Shown: positions 27,672-40,090, counted from the first letter of the stretch. The stretch is 64,000 bases of DNA from Liolophura sinensis (GCF_032854445.1 NC_088300.1:20625608-20689607); one strand, 5' to 3'. The notes: generated by a model from the sequence alone, not told the origin. Translations and numbers: made by a program.

Positions 27672-28291
27672 CTTTCTAGTTTTCATTTTTATTGGTGTCA
27701 CCAGACTTCAGAAAGCCGACAGAGTACCCATTTGCCTTACATCAGATGACAACAACAACAAATCTATATCTGGTTCAAGACAAGGGCATTATTTTATTCC
27801 TAGCACAGAACTACCCAACCTATCAAAATTAGATTATCTGTTACTTTGATGTCATCCTTGAACGTGACACAGACTGACTTCGATATCGTGATATCGTATC
27901 GCTGTATAACTTGTTTATACAGGAAGTCAAGTAGTAATATCTGGTCTATCAGAAATCGCCGTGTGCTGTTTACATACAGCTTAATGAAGGGGTTTAGACT
28001 GCCGAATTGATATCATTATTTGTTCAACTGATGCAATCACGGATTCTGTAAAAAGAATAAATAAAAACATTGTATGATGCAATCTGTTTATTTGTTGTGT
28101 AGTCACACATACAAGGAAATGTGCTAATACTTACTGTAGTGCTAAAAATGTTATCATAATATGATCTCATGGGTGATCAATTTGAAAACTATTTGATTAA
28201 ACTGCTTGGCTTTCAGTCAGTAGGACACAATGGAAAGGCTTCTCTTGCGTGGTAGACACGTAACTTGGTCCTCTTTAAATGTTTGCACAGT
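27672..28291. other. no gene seen
   Basis: AT-rich sequence without supported features. Confidence 0.5.
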
Positions 28292-28380
28292 TCTCGGTTT
28301 CCTCCCAGCATTATGCTGGACGACGTAGTATAAGTGAATATATTCCGGCGTAAGACACAAATCGAATAAATAAATAAGTA
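28292..28380 (+). mobile_element. SINE 3' fragment
   Basis: TCTCGGTTTCCTCCCAGCAT, TATGCTGGACGACGTAGTAT, AAGTGAATATATTCCGGCGT, then ACACAAATCGAATAAATAAA. Moderately diverged 3' third of the family. Confidence 0.88.
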
Positions 28381-31300
28381 CATAAACAAGTTCATTGTGG
28401 TCTGTTTATCTAGTCGAGTTACCCATGTTAAGACTCAGCGCAGATGACTGTCGTTGTTTACTGACTGGCGTCGATTTCCTGTCCGTTGCCGACGTCACGC
28501 CGTTAACTGTAGGCATGTAGGACATTAATCAATCTACCAATTAATTAAAACTCCAATCCCTCGAGGACCACGCTCCGCTTCACCCGACTGTTAACAGCCA
28601 GAACTTGGACTTCAAATTTAGCTTCCTCTGAGGTACCTTTCCCGCTTAAAGTAATTCGGAACTAAGCTGTGTAGTCTTTTGTCCACTCTCTTCTTTGTGA
28701 TGGGTAAACTTTGAGTCACGCATAATTCATCCATTGTCTATGGTGCTAAGGACATTTTACATGCGAGTAGCCAGCGCGTGGGAAGAGATACCCTCTTTAC
28801 TGGATTGTATGCTTGACACAGAGGATTCGGTATTCAGTCTGCATCTTCAGAGGGGTTCGTTTATGACTATTTCTACTTTTCTTGACTTCTGGGTGAACAG
28901 TTAATAAACAATCACACAACTATAAACATACATTCATATACATATATATACATACGCACATACATGTCTACATACATACATGTGCCTACATACATGTACC
29001 TACATGAATGTGCATGCATACATGTGGATATATAGATATGTACATACTTTTACAGATGCATTATAGCTTTCAGCTGAAGAAAAAGCAAAATGTTCATGCT
29101 GTACATGCCTATTCAGAAAGGCTTGTTGTCTTCTCTTGGTTTGGCCGTCTTCAATTCTTTACCTACGTTCTTTGTACAATAATAAGTGGTTCAAACGGTA
29201 TGCCTTGTCATTAGCACTTACAAAATATGGAAAACAACCGGGCGTGAATTGGCCTGTATCCAGCCATCATATGTCATGGAATCCACGAACCTTCCGCTAT
29301 AAGTTGCGTTTACCAAACTAACGATTTGTGTATAGTTTCGAGTTTATGCATAATAAGGCTTCTAGATGACGAATGGCAGTCTAAAGCTAGACTGTAAAGC
29401 TAATCAATATAAATTTTGACATCTGAGTCAAAACAGTGTAACGGATCTTTTTTACTCTTCCCAAAGGGGTTTTCAAAGAAAGTCACATGTATAAAGGGAA
29501 AGTAGATTCATGGATTACACAAGGATTACACAAGATGGATGCAAAATACTGTATCCCATTTCAAAACAGAGCCTTACCTAACATCTGTCTCCTGGCATGC
29601 AGATTGGATACCAAAACAGGCTTTATCTTTTGAGAAAAAATAGACCTATCCTTTAGCTTCCATGATCACTATAGACTAGATTCCAGCCGATAGCTCTTGG
29701 CTCACTTTACAAGACGGCAATATCTGAACAACCTTCATGATCATCTTGGCCATACTCCAGAATACGCTATATTCATGTCTCTTGTTTCCCATCTTAGGGC
29801 TCATATCTTCTCTTTCACATCCATGCAAGACGCTCCTCCAACTCCTTTTTTGTGGGAAAAAATCAAAGAAAGAAGAATCCTGTGGATGTCATTGCTTTTG
29901 GCCAGGGCTCTAATGATTTTGGGATGGTGATGGAGGATATAAACGGAAAAGAACATATCCAATATACAAAAACTCGATATCAGTAGAACATGCAAGAAAG
30001 CAGTGGAACAAGCCCAATGCGAAGACTAATGAATACCATGCAATTTCATTTTACTTGAAAGTATCATATACTTGAAATATACTAGATACTTTATGGTGCC
30101 AAAGTGAGTTATTAAATCAGTCTTTGGTAAGAACACCTTAAATGCTACCTCTCAGACAAAAAAAAAATAAAGTAAGATACATGCACCCTACTTTTGTTTT
30201 CACTCTTATTAACTCTCAGTGTAAAACAGTCGAATCAGCTAGAGGTGCTAAACTGATGTAGAGTGAATGTTCAGAATGTCGGTGCTACATCTACCATGTA
30301 CAAAACAGATGACTATGGACAATCCTTACACAATGGAGCCAGACATGTTCATTACCTGGTCATATGTTCTTTATAAAACACCAATGTTTTGGAGAACCCT
30401 TCAAAATGACTTACTGAAAACGTCAATGTTATGAAAAGGATGCCAACCTAGTTTTAATAAAAACGTATACGTGTATATCCCACCACATACATGTAACGCG
30501 TTTATGCATAAGACGTCTGCGCTCAAATAAAACATCAAGGGATTTGCACATTAATGCGTATTTTTTAAAAATACATGTGTCGTTAATATTTGCTGTGTAT
30601 ATAGCAATACGTATACCCGTATCTCATACACTTCCCCAGTTGACATGGAACACAGGAGTTTACGCACTGTTATAAGTCACTGAGTTTAGTACAAGCATAT
30701 TTAGGGGTTTCTCCAAGGAACTCACATGTTTCCTATATGGTTGATGCTTGTTTGTTATCTTGGTAGCAGTAAATCTATCTACCTACTTATTTTCTAATTA
30801 ATTGTTTGTTTTTTCCTATGTACGATACTTATTTATTTATTTTAGTGTTTCTTTTTATTATATTGTTGTAGTTTATTTATTTAGCACAATTAAATAACAA
30901 GAGGGTGCATCATGCTTCTTTTTCACAACTGAGAAGACCGGCCCTATGTCATGGGAATGGCCTCGCTCTTCGACAGGTAGATTTCACTAACCAATCACCT
31001 GACGGAAGCGAACAGTATTACACTGCAGGGTGGCATAGTCCGCTGAGTCCAGTCCATGATTTCCGCATGTTCTTTACGGGTAGATTTGTCATGTCGATCA
31101 ACATCGGGAAGGCCGCCCACGGCTTGGAAGACTAAGCACGACGCAACGCTATATGTAAAATGAAAACAATAGTCTATACTGCGAAAATGAGTAGATTAAC
31201 GGTCATAAAAAAATATTTTGTTGAAATTTGTTTGTCCCGCATCGTCTTTGACGCATTATTAAGATTATCAGCCTGTGTGCGTCACTAACAAGGCCCTGGA

Positions 31301-31400
31301 ATATTGCCTAAACGTGGAAATGGCATTGCTTAATTAGTGTGGATTTGTTTGAATTCGATATATTTCGTATGCAGCCAAAATGGTGGAGACATACAGGGCA
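28381..31400. other. 3 kb without genes; (ACAT)n-rich patch
   Basis: At 28920-29035 imperfect ACATACATGT-type repeats form a cryptic microsatellite. The 76-codon frame at 30905-31135 starts at GTG and has no recognised domain. Nothing else is supported. Confidence 0.5.
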
Positions 31401-31519
31401 CTTATTTATTTTTTTGTTTGATATGTGTTTTACGCGGTATTCATGAATATTTCATTTATACGACGGCAGCCAGCGTTATGGTGGGATGAAACCGGCCAGA
31501 GAACGGGGGAAACCGTCCA
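31401..31519 (-). mobile_element. SINE 3' part, minus strand
   Basis: TTATTTATTTTTTTGTTTGA, GTGTTTTACGCGGTATTCAT, TATACGACGGCAGCCAGCGT, then GAAACCGGCCAGAGAACGGG. Head truncated, about 15 percent or more diverged by eye. Confidence 0.9.
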
Positions 31520-32089
31520 TATAATCGTTTTTCTAAATCTTCATTGATAAGATGAACATCGCTGAACTTACAGCAAAACACACCACAGTCTGGCGCCAGT
31601 ACTGGTACTGAAGCCTGTCAAATATGTACGAGGTTCACACCTATGTAGTCCTCTTCAACACGACTTCTATAAATCTTATCCAACACTGAAATGGTACGTC
31701 TTCTCTGGTTATTTCGTAGATTTTACCTTTAAAAATGTTATTATGTTTGAAAAAAGAGATATATTCGGATGATGTCAGGTAGCCCTAAGATCACTAGAAA
31801 GCCGTTGTCTCTAAACTGTAAATTTCACTTTTCGGAAATTAAATTAAGCGTTATATCTAGTAACACGATTCTTTATTTGCCGCTGTCTGCACACAGAGCT
31901 TGACATATAGATCCACAAAGCTGCCTCAGGCTACTGAAATCAATTGTATCTACTTCAGCAGGCTATATCTTTTATTTCCTGGAAATTACCACCAACTTTT
32001 GACTGTTTTTCTTGAGGCTTATCATCGTTTTCCACATTACTTCGGTTTTATCACAGCGATGTCTTCTTGTTCCAGGTCGGATCCAATGC
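31520..32089. other. no gene seen
   Basis: AT-rich sequence with overlapping short frames into the next repeat; not supported as genes. Confidence 0.45.
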
Positions 32090-32245
32090 AGGTATATTTA
32101 TTATGCTGCATCACTGAAACTCCATGCCGATGACACCAGACACGACGTCTCACCCAGTCTCGTTATACCGCCACCGGGCCGACCAGTCTCCTTGCTCATT
32201 TCCCTATATGCTCTGCACCAGAGTTATACCAGAACAACAATGTAA
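32090..32245 (+). repeat. dispersed repeat related to the 2.2-kb duplication
   Basis: ACACCAGACACGACGTCTCA, then TTATACCGCCACCGGGCCGA and CCAGTCTCCTTGCTC, aligns with 2237-2310 (ACACCAGACATGACACC, TTATACTGACACCGGGTCAA, CCGGTCATGTTTCCTTGCTC). It diverges after CTCTGCACC. Confidence 0.75.
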
Positions 32246-34787
32246 TAGATCGCAAATAAAACGCTGAAACCAGGTCTCGTGTCAGCTTCAGAGCTGCGTA
32301 TTTTCAGATTACTGACTTTACTGTTTATAAGTAAAGTATATGAAACCTCTGTTATGTAACATTTGATTGAGTAACGATGTATATGAGACTGTTTGGCTTA
32401 GAAGTATTCCTGGTAGGCCTATGTTATGTGCCAGTCATCAAAACTAATCATATGGACAAATACGTCATCCCACATATGGTCAACAAGTGGTATTCGGCAA
32501 TAATGTGGATGGTACCCTACTGTGAGCAATGATAGCAATGATAGCAATGATGCGTATACTGATATAGATTAAATCTATCACGAGGACCCACTTCCACTAA
32601 ATAAAATCACTAAATGGAGTTGACCCATGTCTGACATACGAAATTGCATTTGATTGCATTGGTCCCAGTGCAATTAGAAACTATTGTTGGCATTTCAGAT
32701 TACTTTGTAAACTGATATATATGTTTATGATTTGTAACCCATGATTTCACCGGACAAAATCCATGCATACGTTCTCGCTTTCTAGCTGTTTTACCCAGTC
32801 ATTTCTTGTGTACAGGTTTACGCATGTTAGCCCCTGAATAGCAGAACGGTTTTAGATGTATGAAGTATATATACCTACACAGAATGTCATAGAACATATA
32901 TAAATGTCGTTCGATAGAAATCGTGCCTCGCAGGCGAAAGAAAACATGAGCTTATTGAACAGGCCCTTGTTCTCTTTGTGTATGTATAGGCATACTATAG
33001 GATTGTATTAATACTAGATATCAAATCATATTAATCGTAGCGGGTTGAACACGTTAAGCGTGGGTTACAGGGACGAGGGTCGTATGATTTAAACCTGGGC
33101 TTCAGAACGTCCGAGGATAAGGCGGACGGCCTATCGAGCACCTGCCCACAGGTCACGAGTTGTCTGTCATATCAAACATGTGTCCCAATCACACGACCAT
33201 CCTCATAACAATTTTTCACTTCTCTCGTGTTGGCGATGTTTCACCACTGCTGGCCTTGACAGTAACAGATGTTTGTGCGCCGCACCAAAAAAGTGGTAGA
33301 CTGTACTCTGATGTTTCGTTTTCTAACAATGGCGTAGTTTTATAATAGAAGTCCCCTTGAATACAAAACAATGCATATGCACTGTTGGTAAAATACTGAG
33401 TTTAAATTCATTCCGATTTGAATCAGTTATAAAACAAACTATAAAACTAGCTAATCAGTTATAAAACAAACAGAACAAAGGATTTCTACGTTTAAATACA
33501 TGTATTTGTGTCCCTGTTTTTAATAGTTTTATAAGGTGATCATACTACTGATAAAGTATTTACGTGTTTCCAGTGGTACTACCAATAGACCATTATTCTG
33601 CAATAAGGCGTATTATGTCGAACATTGAATATTATGCTTGTGTTGCTTACGCATATGATCCAACCTTGAATCGAAAGCGCAAAGGCAGGGCATTGACGTA
33701 TAGCGGAGCTTAAAAATATTATATTGTATAATGCTATGATCGTTGTGTAACGAAATTCACACTGAAAGACGCATAAACCAGACTTGAAAATTTGTCAGGC
33801 ATGCAGCGGTATAGACATGGCGATACTTGTACTGAACTGCCACAGTGAAAAAAAGTAATGACAGAAAGGAAAGGCGATGACTGACTCTGTCATGAAAGTC
33901 CTTCTTCCTTGACCAGTGACCTTACATGGCTTAGAACTCAATCAAATAAATACTAATAATACGATATGACCCAATTGCTATTGCTTTCGGTCATCATGTT
34001 CGAGAGTGTCCATTACGTTAACACACGTTAACAACTACTTCATGTGTAAATTAAGCGGGCACTGTGAAGGTTAAGCAACTCTAAGATGCCCAGTTCCTGG
34101 CAGACATTTTGGGGCACTCAGATATCGGGGTTATTCCAGTGCACCCCGGCATGTTTACCTTGTATGTATTGCGTGCAGACCATAACAGAGGTATAGGCAA
34201 CGGAGATGAAGTCACGTTATTTCACGGCCTCGGCGAGACATCTCGTGAATCTGACAGTAGATGTCAAGGCGAATGAGAGGGAAAGAAACTGACCTGTTTT
34301 TTCTCTCTTTTTACGAAATCGAAGTTGTTACCTCTCCGATGAAGACCTGTTTTTCAAAATAGCGAAAATTTAGCGACATTCTCGAGCAGCCCCGCGACTT
34401 TCACATGAAACTCCTCTCTCAGTTTTTCATAAATTTGTTTGATTTTTGTTGTGTTCAGCAGTTAATGTCATTATCTGCTGCTTCTTACTGTTGATGTGTG
34501 GGTAAATTTCTGAAATGTAGCTTTTTTTCCTCATCAGATTTGACATTCTTAATGACGGTAGCACTTTCACAGTTCCGGACTTATATTTTGTCGTCAGTTC
34601 CGCTTCTAAAGGCTACTTTGTAAACAACAATATGTAATTATTCCTTTACTTTTTCAAAAGTACACACTTTTGCGGGTGGCGTGGTATACTTATTGTTGCC
34701 ATAAGGTGATAAGTTACTATGAAAAATACGCTTATTAATGACATATTTTCAAGGTAAAGTCAGTATGAAGTTAGCTTTCATCGACTG
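32246..34787. other. no gene seen; (AGCAATGAT)3
   Basis: Three copies of a 9-base unit lie at 32524-32552. Remaining sequence is AT-rich with short frames only. Confidence 0.5.
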
Positions 34788-34824
34788 TTCTGACATAGTT
34801 ATATAATAGCTCACTATGTCAGAA
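34788..34824. other. perfect 12-bp stem hairpin
   Basis: TTCTGACATAGT at 34788-34799 pairs exactly with ACTATGTCAGAA at 34813-34824 around a 13-base AT-rich loop. It could be a transposon relic or a structured RNA segment. No larger element was seen around it. Confidence 0.6.
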
Positions 34825-35404
34825 AAGCCAGCCAGAAATTGTTATTAGTTAGTTAGTACCATATAGCCCTCTTGTACCATATTTGTTTTTTTATGTGTGA
34901 AAACCACACTTTAACACAAATAATCAACTTGAGCATAAATACCTTTACGACCAATTATTAGATTGTTGAATTTATAAATGTTAATTTATGTTGTGTTATA
35001 TTGATAAATAGGTAACATTTGTTGTTAATCCGCAAACCTGTCTATTTGATTTCATGTTTATTTAAATCTGTGCTTTAAAGCAACAAAAATGATAAAAATT
35101 CAAATATTTAATATTTTATACTCGCCTAACACCTGTTGAGGATTTACTTAATTCTTTCTGCCCTCTGTTGTGAACTACACAGAATAAATTATTGTAAATA
35201 CCAGTGCTTTATACAGTGTGTTAATGATATAGAAATATTTGGTACTTATTTCTGATCATTGTTCATCTTTTAAAATGCATATTTAATTGATGAAAGCTAC
35301 ATGTTGGCAAGCACTTAAATTGATTGCTTCACATAGCACATATTCAAATTATTTCATTTCATCATGTTTCCTGCGTACTCACCAGTATTTTTTCAGATTT
35401 TCAG

Positions 35405-35671
35405 TATGCCTTGAGACAAAGATTGGTCGGATCAGAAAGCACTCGAGTAAACCTGCAGTCTATTAAATGCATGAGGGCCATTCATATAGAGCGGATCAAC
35501 CTCAACCAGATGGTGTCTAGCTGTTTTATTTCAAAATCAACAGAATGTGAAGTGACAACTGAACAGTGTGATTCAATTAGATTCCTCGCAGGCGAGTTCT
35601 GTGTGATTTTAGACAAAAAATATCATGCAGTATCCTGCCAGCACTGCTTTGGATGTCTTTTTGAAATCTGA
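35405..35671 (+). CDS. possible Cys-rich terminal exon (tentative)
   Basis: An 88-codon open stretch runs from a polypyrimidine-AG acceptor (CAGTATTTTTTCAG, then a second CAG at 35402-35404) to a TGA at 35669-35671. The encoded stretch carries eight cysteines, with spacing in ECEVTTEQCDSIRF then EFCVIL that loosely recalls a PAN/apple module (C-x5-C, then C-x-I-L). No upstream exon was identified within the window, and no AATAAA was looked up with certainty. It may be the last exon of a gene whose other exons are decayed or further left, or a chance ORF. The 1.6 kb after it, to 37290, has no other supported gene. Confidence 0.25.
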   Translation, partial: YALRQRLVGSESTRVNLQSIKCMRAIHIERINLNQMVSSCFISKSTECEVTTEQCDSIRFLAGEFCVILDKKYHAVSCQHCFGCLFEI

Positions 35672-37290
35672 CAACACCCTGAATTTCCCAAACCTGCACG
35701 TTGGAAGCCAAAACAGCTTGTATCACTAAAAATGTTCCTTATGTTGTTATTTAAATACACATAGAGTCGTCTGCCGTCTTTCGTGGACTTTTTGGGTTCA
35801 CTGTCTGAACATGTTAACTTTGGATGATTCGCACATTGTAATGACACTGGTCATGACAGTTGTAGGTTATATGTTGCCTTGCGAACACGAGAACACCTTT
35901 GCCCGACGCATATAACACGCTGGGCGCATTACCCAACCGCCTCATTTACATGATAGTAGCGAGGCAGTCATGGTTCAATGATTTCCATACACACGTTCAG
36001 ACGTTGCCTATTCCTCTGTTACATTAGTCCCAAGTTAAGATTACCCAACAGTCAGTCTATCCTGTCAACAGTCAACAAAATGATATATTTCTCTACAGCA
36101 AAACTCTACTTATGCGCATCAAGGTGAGATAAATTAGCCGGCTTTACCCTAGTCACATTGGTGATTCCAGCTGACATCATGTGCTGGTGTTTAAACGAGA
36201 AAGAGTGTAGTCACTGTGATCAGTGTTCAGATTAACGTAACTACAAGAAGTAAAGAGCTGATATTTAAACACACATAAATTAAAAACAACTGCACTATCA
36301 TATCTTTGAATTCGTTTTGAAATAAAGAAATGTGGATAATGATCTTTGCAATGTTATAAGTGGTTCAATGCATATCACCAAAAAAGCTGAAGTGTTATTG
36401 ATTTTGCGATATATGTACCCGACTATATCACCACAAAACAGATAATGCAAATATATTGATTTTAATACACGAAAATGATCGCTAAAATATTCTACAAATT
36501 ACCACAGATCAGTTAAAGATACTTCAATCCTAGTTGATTGGAGACTAAATGATGATATGTACATTTTCAAAGAGGAGCTAGTGGTATTGATATCTGTGTA
36601 ATTAAAGAAGATGCACAAAGAAATCTACGCAAGGGGCTTTTAGAATAGTGCTTAACAGTTCCAGCCTTTGTCTCATGTCGCGATTATACAAAGTACAGTT
36701 CGTTTCCAAGATGAATGACAAGAAACAATTTTGTAACGATACTGCCATCAATCAAGGGCGTCCTGTCTATAACTTCACCCTGAAGGATCCGTGTGAAAAT
36801 GAAACACCTTAACTTCGGATGTAGACAATGTGTAGTATTGGTCTACTCTTTGTCGCATAGTAAGCTTCGCCTATGCTGTTTGGTTGTATTTGTAGACAAG
36901 GAAATTCTCCTGACATGCCTAGGTTGTAAATCGCTCAAGCACCAACTGCTGGAAGCTATTTGCCCCTTTGATACATGCACTTAAGTATTTAGCAAAGGAT
37001 AGTCAGCTAACAGTTGCAATATCCCCCGTTATTTCCCATGCCTCCTGCATCACGGCTGATTTCTGGGGTCGGATTGGTGTCTGCATAGCGCCCCCACTAC
37101 TGTTAATTCTGACCAATGAGTAGAGTCCAAGGTGCCTGGTGAGAAATCAAACACAAAGAGACAATCAGCGTCTACATGCTGCCATCAGATTATCTCAGTC
37201 ATAAATTCAGTTGCCATGACTGCTGATGAGGCACACATTTTAATAAGCACAAGGAAGGAGGCGTGCAGAATTGTTGATTTAAGAGGCCTC

Positions 37291-37325
37291 TATAAAGGCT
37301 CATGGAATGGAAGGACTGATCAGAC
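37291..37325 (+). promoter_or_regulatory. TATA box and initiator-like site
   Basis: CTCTATAAAGGCTC places TATAAAG at 37291-37297. TCAGACT at 37320-37326 resembles an initiator, with its A at 37322, 31 bases after the first T of the TATA box, which is the usual spacing. It precedes the spliced peptide gene ending at 38448. The start point is inferred, not observed. Confidence 0.6.
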
Positions 37326-37447
37326 TCGACAGGCAGCCGGCATTGTGTACTCTCCAGGTAATGGGCTGGAGGTTAGGACATTTCAGACGTCAAGTGTGAG
37401 ATTGTGTCAGTCTACACACACCAACTTTTTACCCCCAGCTACCTAAG
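37322..37447 (+). other. predicted 5' UTR exon of the peptide gene
   Basis: From the inferred start to a strong donor, ACCTAAG|GTAAGA, at 37447/37448. It has no ATG in frame with the coding exon; an upstream 12-residue ORF lies at 37361-37399. An earlier donor CCAG|GTAATG at 37357/37358 would remove that upstream ORF, so alternative splicing could change translation. A frame of about 100 codons reads through this region (37132-37446) but begins at GTG and ends where the exon does; it is not taken as protein. Confidence 0.5.
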
Positions 37448-37880
37448 GTAAGATGGTTTTCTCCTTCAGCATGATAAATGACAAGGCCCATAATTTAGAG
37501 CCTAATACCGTCCTAGTGGATAACAAGTTGGGTGTAAATGGGCATTTATTCCATATACTGAAATGAGATTTTTCTCTCGGCATCGCCTCGTACTTTCAAA
37601 GAAATGTAATAAGTAAATGTCAATGTTACCGTCTTAAATTTTTTTTCTTATCTTTGTAGTTTCTCATTTCGACTAGCCTCATTCGCTATCGTTATTTGGT
37701 AAAGATATTTCATTGTATTAAGATACAATTAACATCTACACTGTTGGTTTTCAGTTGGAAAAGATTAATATATAATTCCACAGAACCAACTGAATATCCA
37801 GTCGGTGTGGCTACAGTTTTAAGTCAGTTGATGTGCGGGGAGGTGCTGGGGTTTCCCAGGGGTGAGGCTTATATACATTT

Positions 37881-37955
37881 ATGCCCGGTTTCCTCATAAA
37901 ATATACAGCTGTTATACAAGTGAAATATACTAAAACTCGCTCGGTCAATAAAATA
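37881..37955 (+). mobile_element. old SINE 3' remnant inside the intron
   Basis: ATGCCCGGTTTCCTC, then GTTATACAAGTGAAATATAC and GGTCAATAAAATAA, keeps the order of the SINE 3' end but is strongly diverged. It sits within the predicted 746-base intron 37448-38193, in sense orientation. Confidence 0.65.
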
Positions 37956-38193
37956 ATGTCTGGGTGAGGGGTAAGGTTATATTTTGCTCAGAAGACGGAA
38001 AAGTATGTTAGTCGATAATTTTTGTTGTGTGCGTCTGGCCCAAGGCATGTAACCAGAGGCTGATTACATTTTACATTTTCATTCTTCTGTTAAGTAATTT
38101 AACCATGACCTGTGCCACAGAAAATGGGTTAATAGTATACAGAATCCATTAAAAGCTTAATACACTTATGTTTTTTTTTATTTTGACTTTTAG

Positions 38194-38448
38194 ATGGCGA
38201 AGACATTGTCTCTCTTCGTATGGGGCGTCCTGTTGTACAGTATATGTGCCTCTTCAATGTTGCCACAATTAAGAAATGTGTACAATCCTAAACCGAGGAT
38301 TCCGCGTCCCGGCCTGTGCTTAGCTGACAAACTTTACTATTCTTTCTGCTACCAGTGCGGCAAACAGTCTCGGTCTAAACAAGTATATGACAGCTGTTGT
38401 AACGAAGTTGACATTTATGTAGAATTCTGCGTCAAGTTCATATCTTGA
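38194..38448 (+). CDS. secreted six-cysteine peptide precursor
   Basis: An 84-residue protein begins with ATG placed immediately after a splice acceptor (nine-T run, ATTTTGACTTTTAG|ATG). This start matches a coding exon preceded by a non-coding exon. Residues 1-21 form a signal peptide: basic Lys3, hydrophobic LFVWGVLLYSI, small residues CASS; cleavage is likely after Ala19 or Ser21. The mature part has a Pro/Arg-rich lead (NPKPRIPRPG, residues 31-40) and then six cysteines at 42, 52, 55, 68, 69 and 79, spacing C-x9-C-x2-C-x12-CC-x9-C, enough for three disulfides. It ends FIS before TGA. This is the layout of a small secreted hormone, neuropeptide-type or defence peptide. I do not recognise the family and assign no function. 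No nearby AATAAA was seen downstream, so the 3' end is open. The gene model is well supported; the role is unknown. Confidence 0.8.
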   Translation: MAKTLSLFVWGVLLYSICASSMLPQLRNVYNPKPRIPRPGLCLADKLYYSFCYQCGKQSRSKQVYDSCCNEVDIYVEFCVKFIS

Positions 38449-39667
38449 AAATCGAATGTACAGCTGGACAATTATATACTGTGAGACGAGTTGATCAAGT
38501 GAGAGAGGGGGAGATCACCGGATCCATATTAACTTAAGATTAAGACTTCCGGTTAGGAAATTCACGCCAACCAATGGGGCGTTAGCTTCTTTGCGTCCGG
38601 GAGTGGGGAGGCACCGACCTTGCGGAATTTCAACCTTAGACCCGATCAACGGCTTACCATTGACTGACCAGTAATCAGCTAAGGATAAGTCAACCCTTTT
38701 CCGAGTCTGACAGGAACTTTCACCAACTATCGTATGGAGTACCATTCCATTCTGCTGGATCCGCGATGACTGACGCCAGGCAGAACATCCGTTGTTTTTG
38801 TTATTTTTGTGCTTGTTGTTGTGAGCGCATGTGAACATTGATGTGATTTCGCTGCGAGTCTTCAAGAAGAAATGGTTGTTGAGACGAACCAGTTACCGGC
38901 TGACTTGTGGCCTTCAAAGAAACTGACTGAAATAATGTAAATTTTAACATGGCTTACATATGTGCTTATAGAAATCTATATTTTATACGTCTTTTATTCT
39001 TTACGTTATAACATGCAAATACCAGATTTTCCGGAAATCATCCCGTTGTTTTGTTGTTTATTAGCATCTCTTGTGATTCTTTATTCAAGAATAGCACTCT
39101 TGATTCTAGATATTGTTGTTGCTCTTCCGTGCAATGATTGCCTTAAGTGGTTAAATGCTCCAGTGAGAGTTTCTTGCCATACTCAAGGCTAGTAGCCTTT
39201 AGCATCTTCTGCCTAAACATCAAATTTGCATGCATCAAGACCAGATCTCATCAATAGCCCGCAACGACAATAGTTGACATTGACAATGCAACGGTTCACT
39301 GTATTTGTGCCATGAGCCATGTGAATAAGCTCAACTTACAAATATCATCTCCACATTTAATCCTGCGTTCTGTAACAGTTTATGATATTAGGCATAACTG
39401 TTTTTTTCACACGTGTTTACCCCTGTAACACCTACAATGGATACAACTGGTTACGATTCGTAACGATTTATTTCACTTACGCAAAATACAACGCTCAAGG
39501 GAATGTTTCACGTTATGGCGACCAATTGCACGAGTGAACGTAAACCACCGAACTTTGCAAAGTTCCTGCTGAACTTTTCCTGCGTGTGTCAAGTAATCTT
39601 CAACGAACGTTAGGCAAGGAGAACAGCCACCCGGGCATTTTTATAATTTGAAGATTACGACCTCTTC
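38449..39667. other. 3' flank of the peptide gene; no further gene
   Basis: Probably includes the 3' UTR. The minus-strand 116-codon frame at 38515-38865 and the plus frame at 38962-39192 have no recognised domain. No canonical AATAAA was spotted up to about 38960. Confidence 0.5.
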
Positions 39668-39820
39668 AAATGTTAATATTAGTTGATTGCTTGATTGGTT
39701 GTTGCTTAACACCATACTGAAGAAGTTTTACTTATTCAATAGCAGTCACTTTTATGGGTACGGGAAGCGGGATGCCCGTGGTAAACTACCGGTAGATTAA
39801 CGACGAATTTTCTCGCACCA
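39668..39820 (-). mobile_element. SINE-related element, variant subfamily, minus strand
   Basis: TTGATTGCTTGATTGGTTGT, TGCTTAACACCATACTGAAG, then a diverged body with TATGGGTACGGGAAGCGGGA and GGTAAACTACCGG. The order matches the common SINE read tail-first, but the sequence differs enough to suggest another subfamily. Confidence 0.65.
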
Positions 39821-40090
39821 GGTGTCGTTCAGATATGTACGGAAGACAATCAAGTAGCGAGCCATACGCAAGCGTTGGAGGACGCTTATCGTGATGAAGA
39901 CACCTGTGAACAGTAAGATTGGGGTAATTACAAATTCCCTGCTCAAGGCCTGGCTTACTTAGATTGTGGATTCCACAGTTTGATTGATGTATCGTCAGAT
40001 TGTAAACACCAGACCATGTCTCCATGTCTCCATGTCTACGTTGTAAAACTGTGTATTGATTGACTGGAATAGTGCCAAGAGCAAACCGAT

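Noticed and set aside
30905-31135. 76-codon ORF with mixed composition
   Set aside because: Non-ATG start, no recognised domain, no splice signals identified.
33935-33960. SINE tail fragment (AATCAAATAAATAC)
   Set aside because: Too short to separate from chance AT-rich sequence; no adjacent SINE body.
37132-37446. 104-codon ORF as a protein
   Set aside because: Starts at GTG, spans the predicted promoter and ends exactly at the splice donor region; better explained as promoter plus 5' UTR exon.
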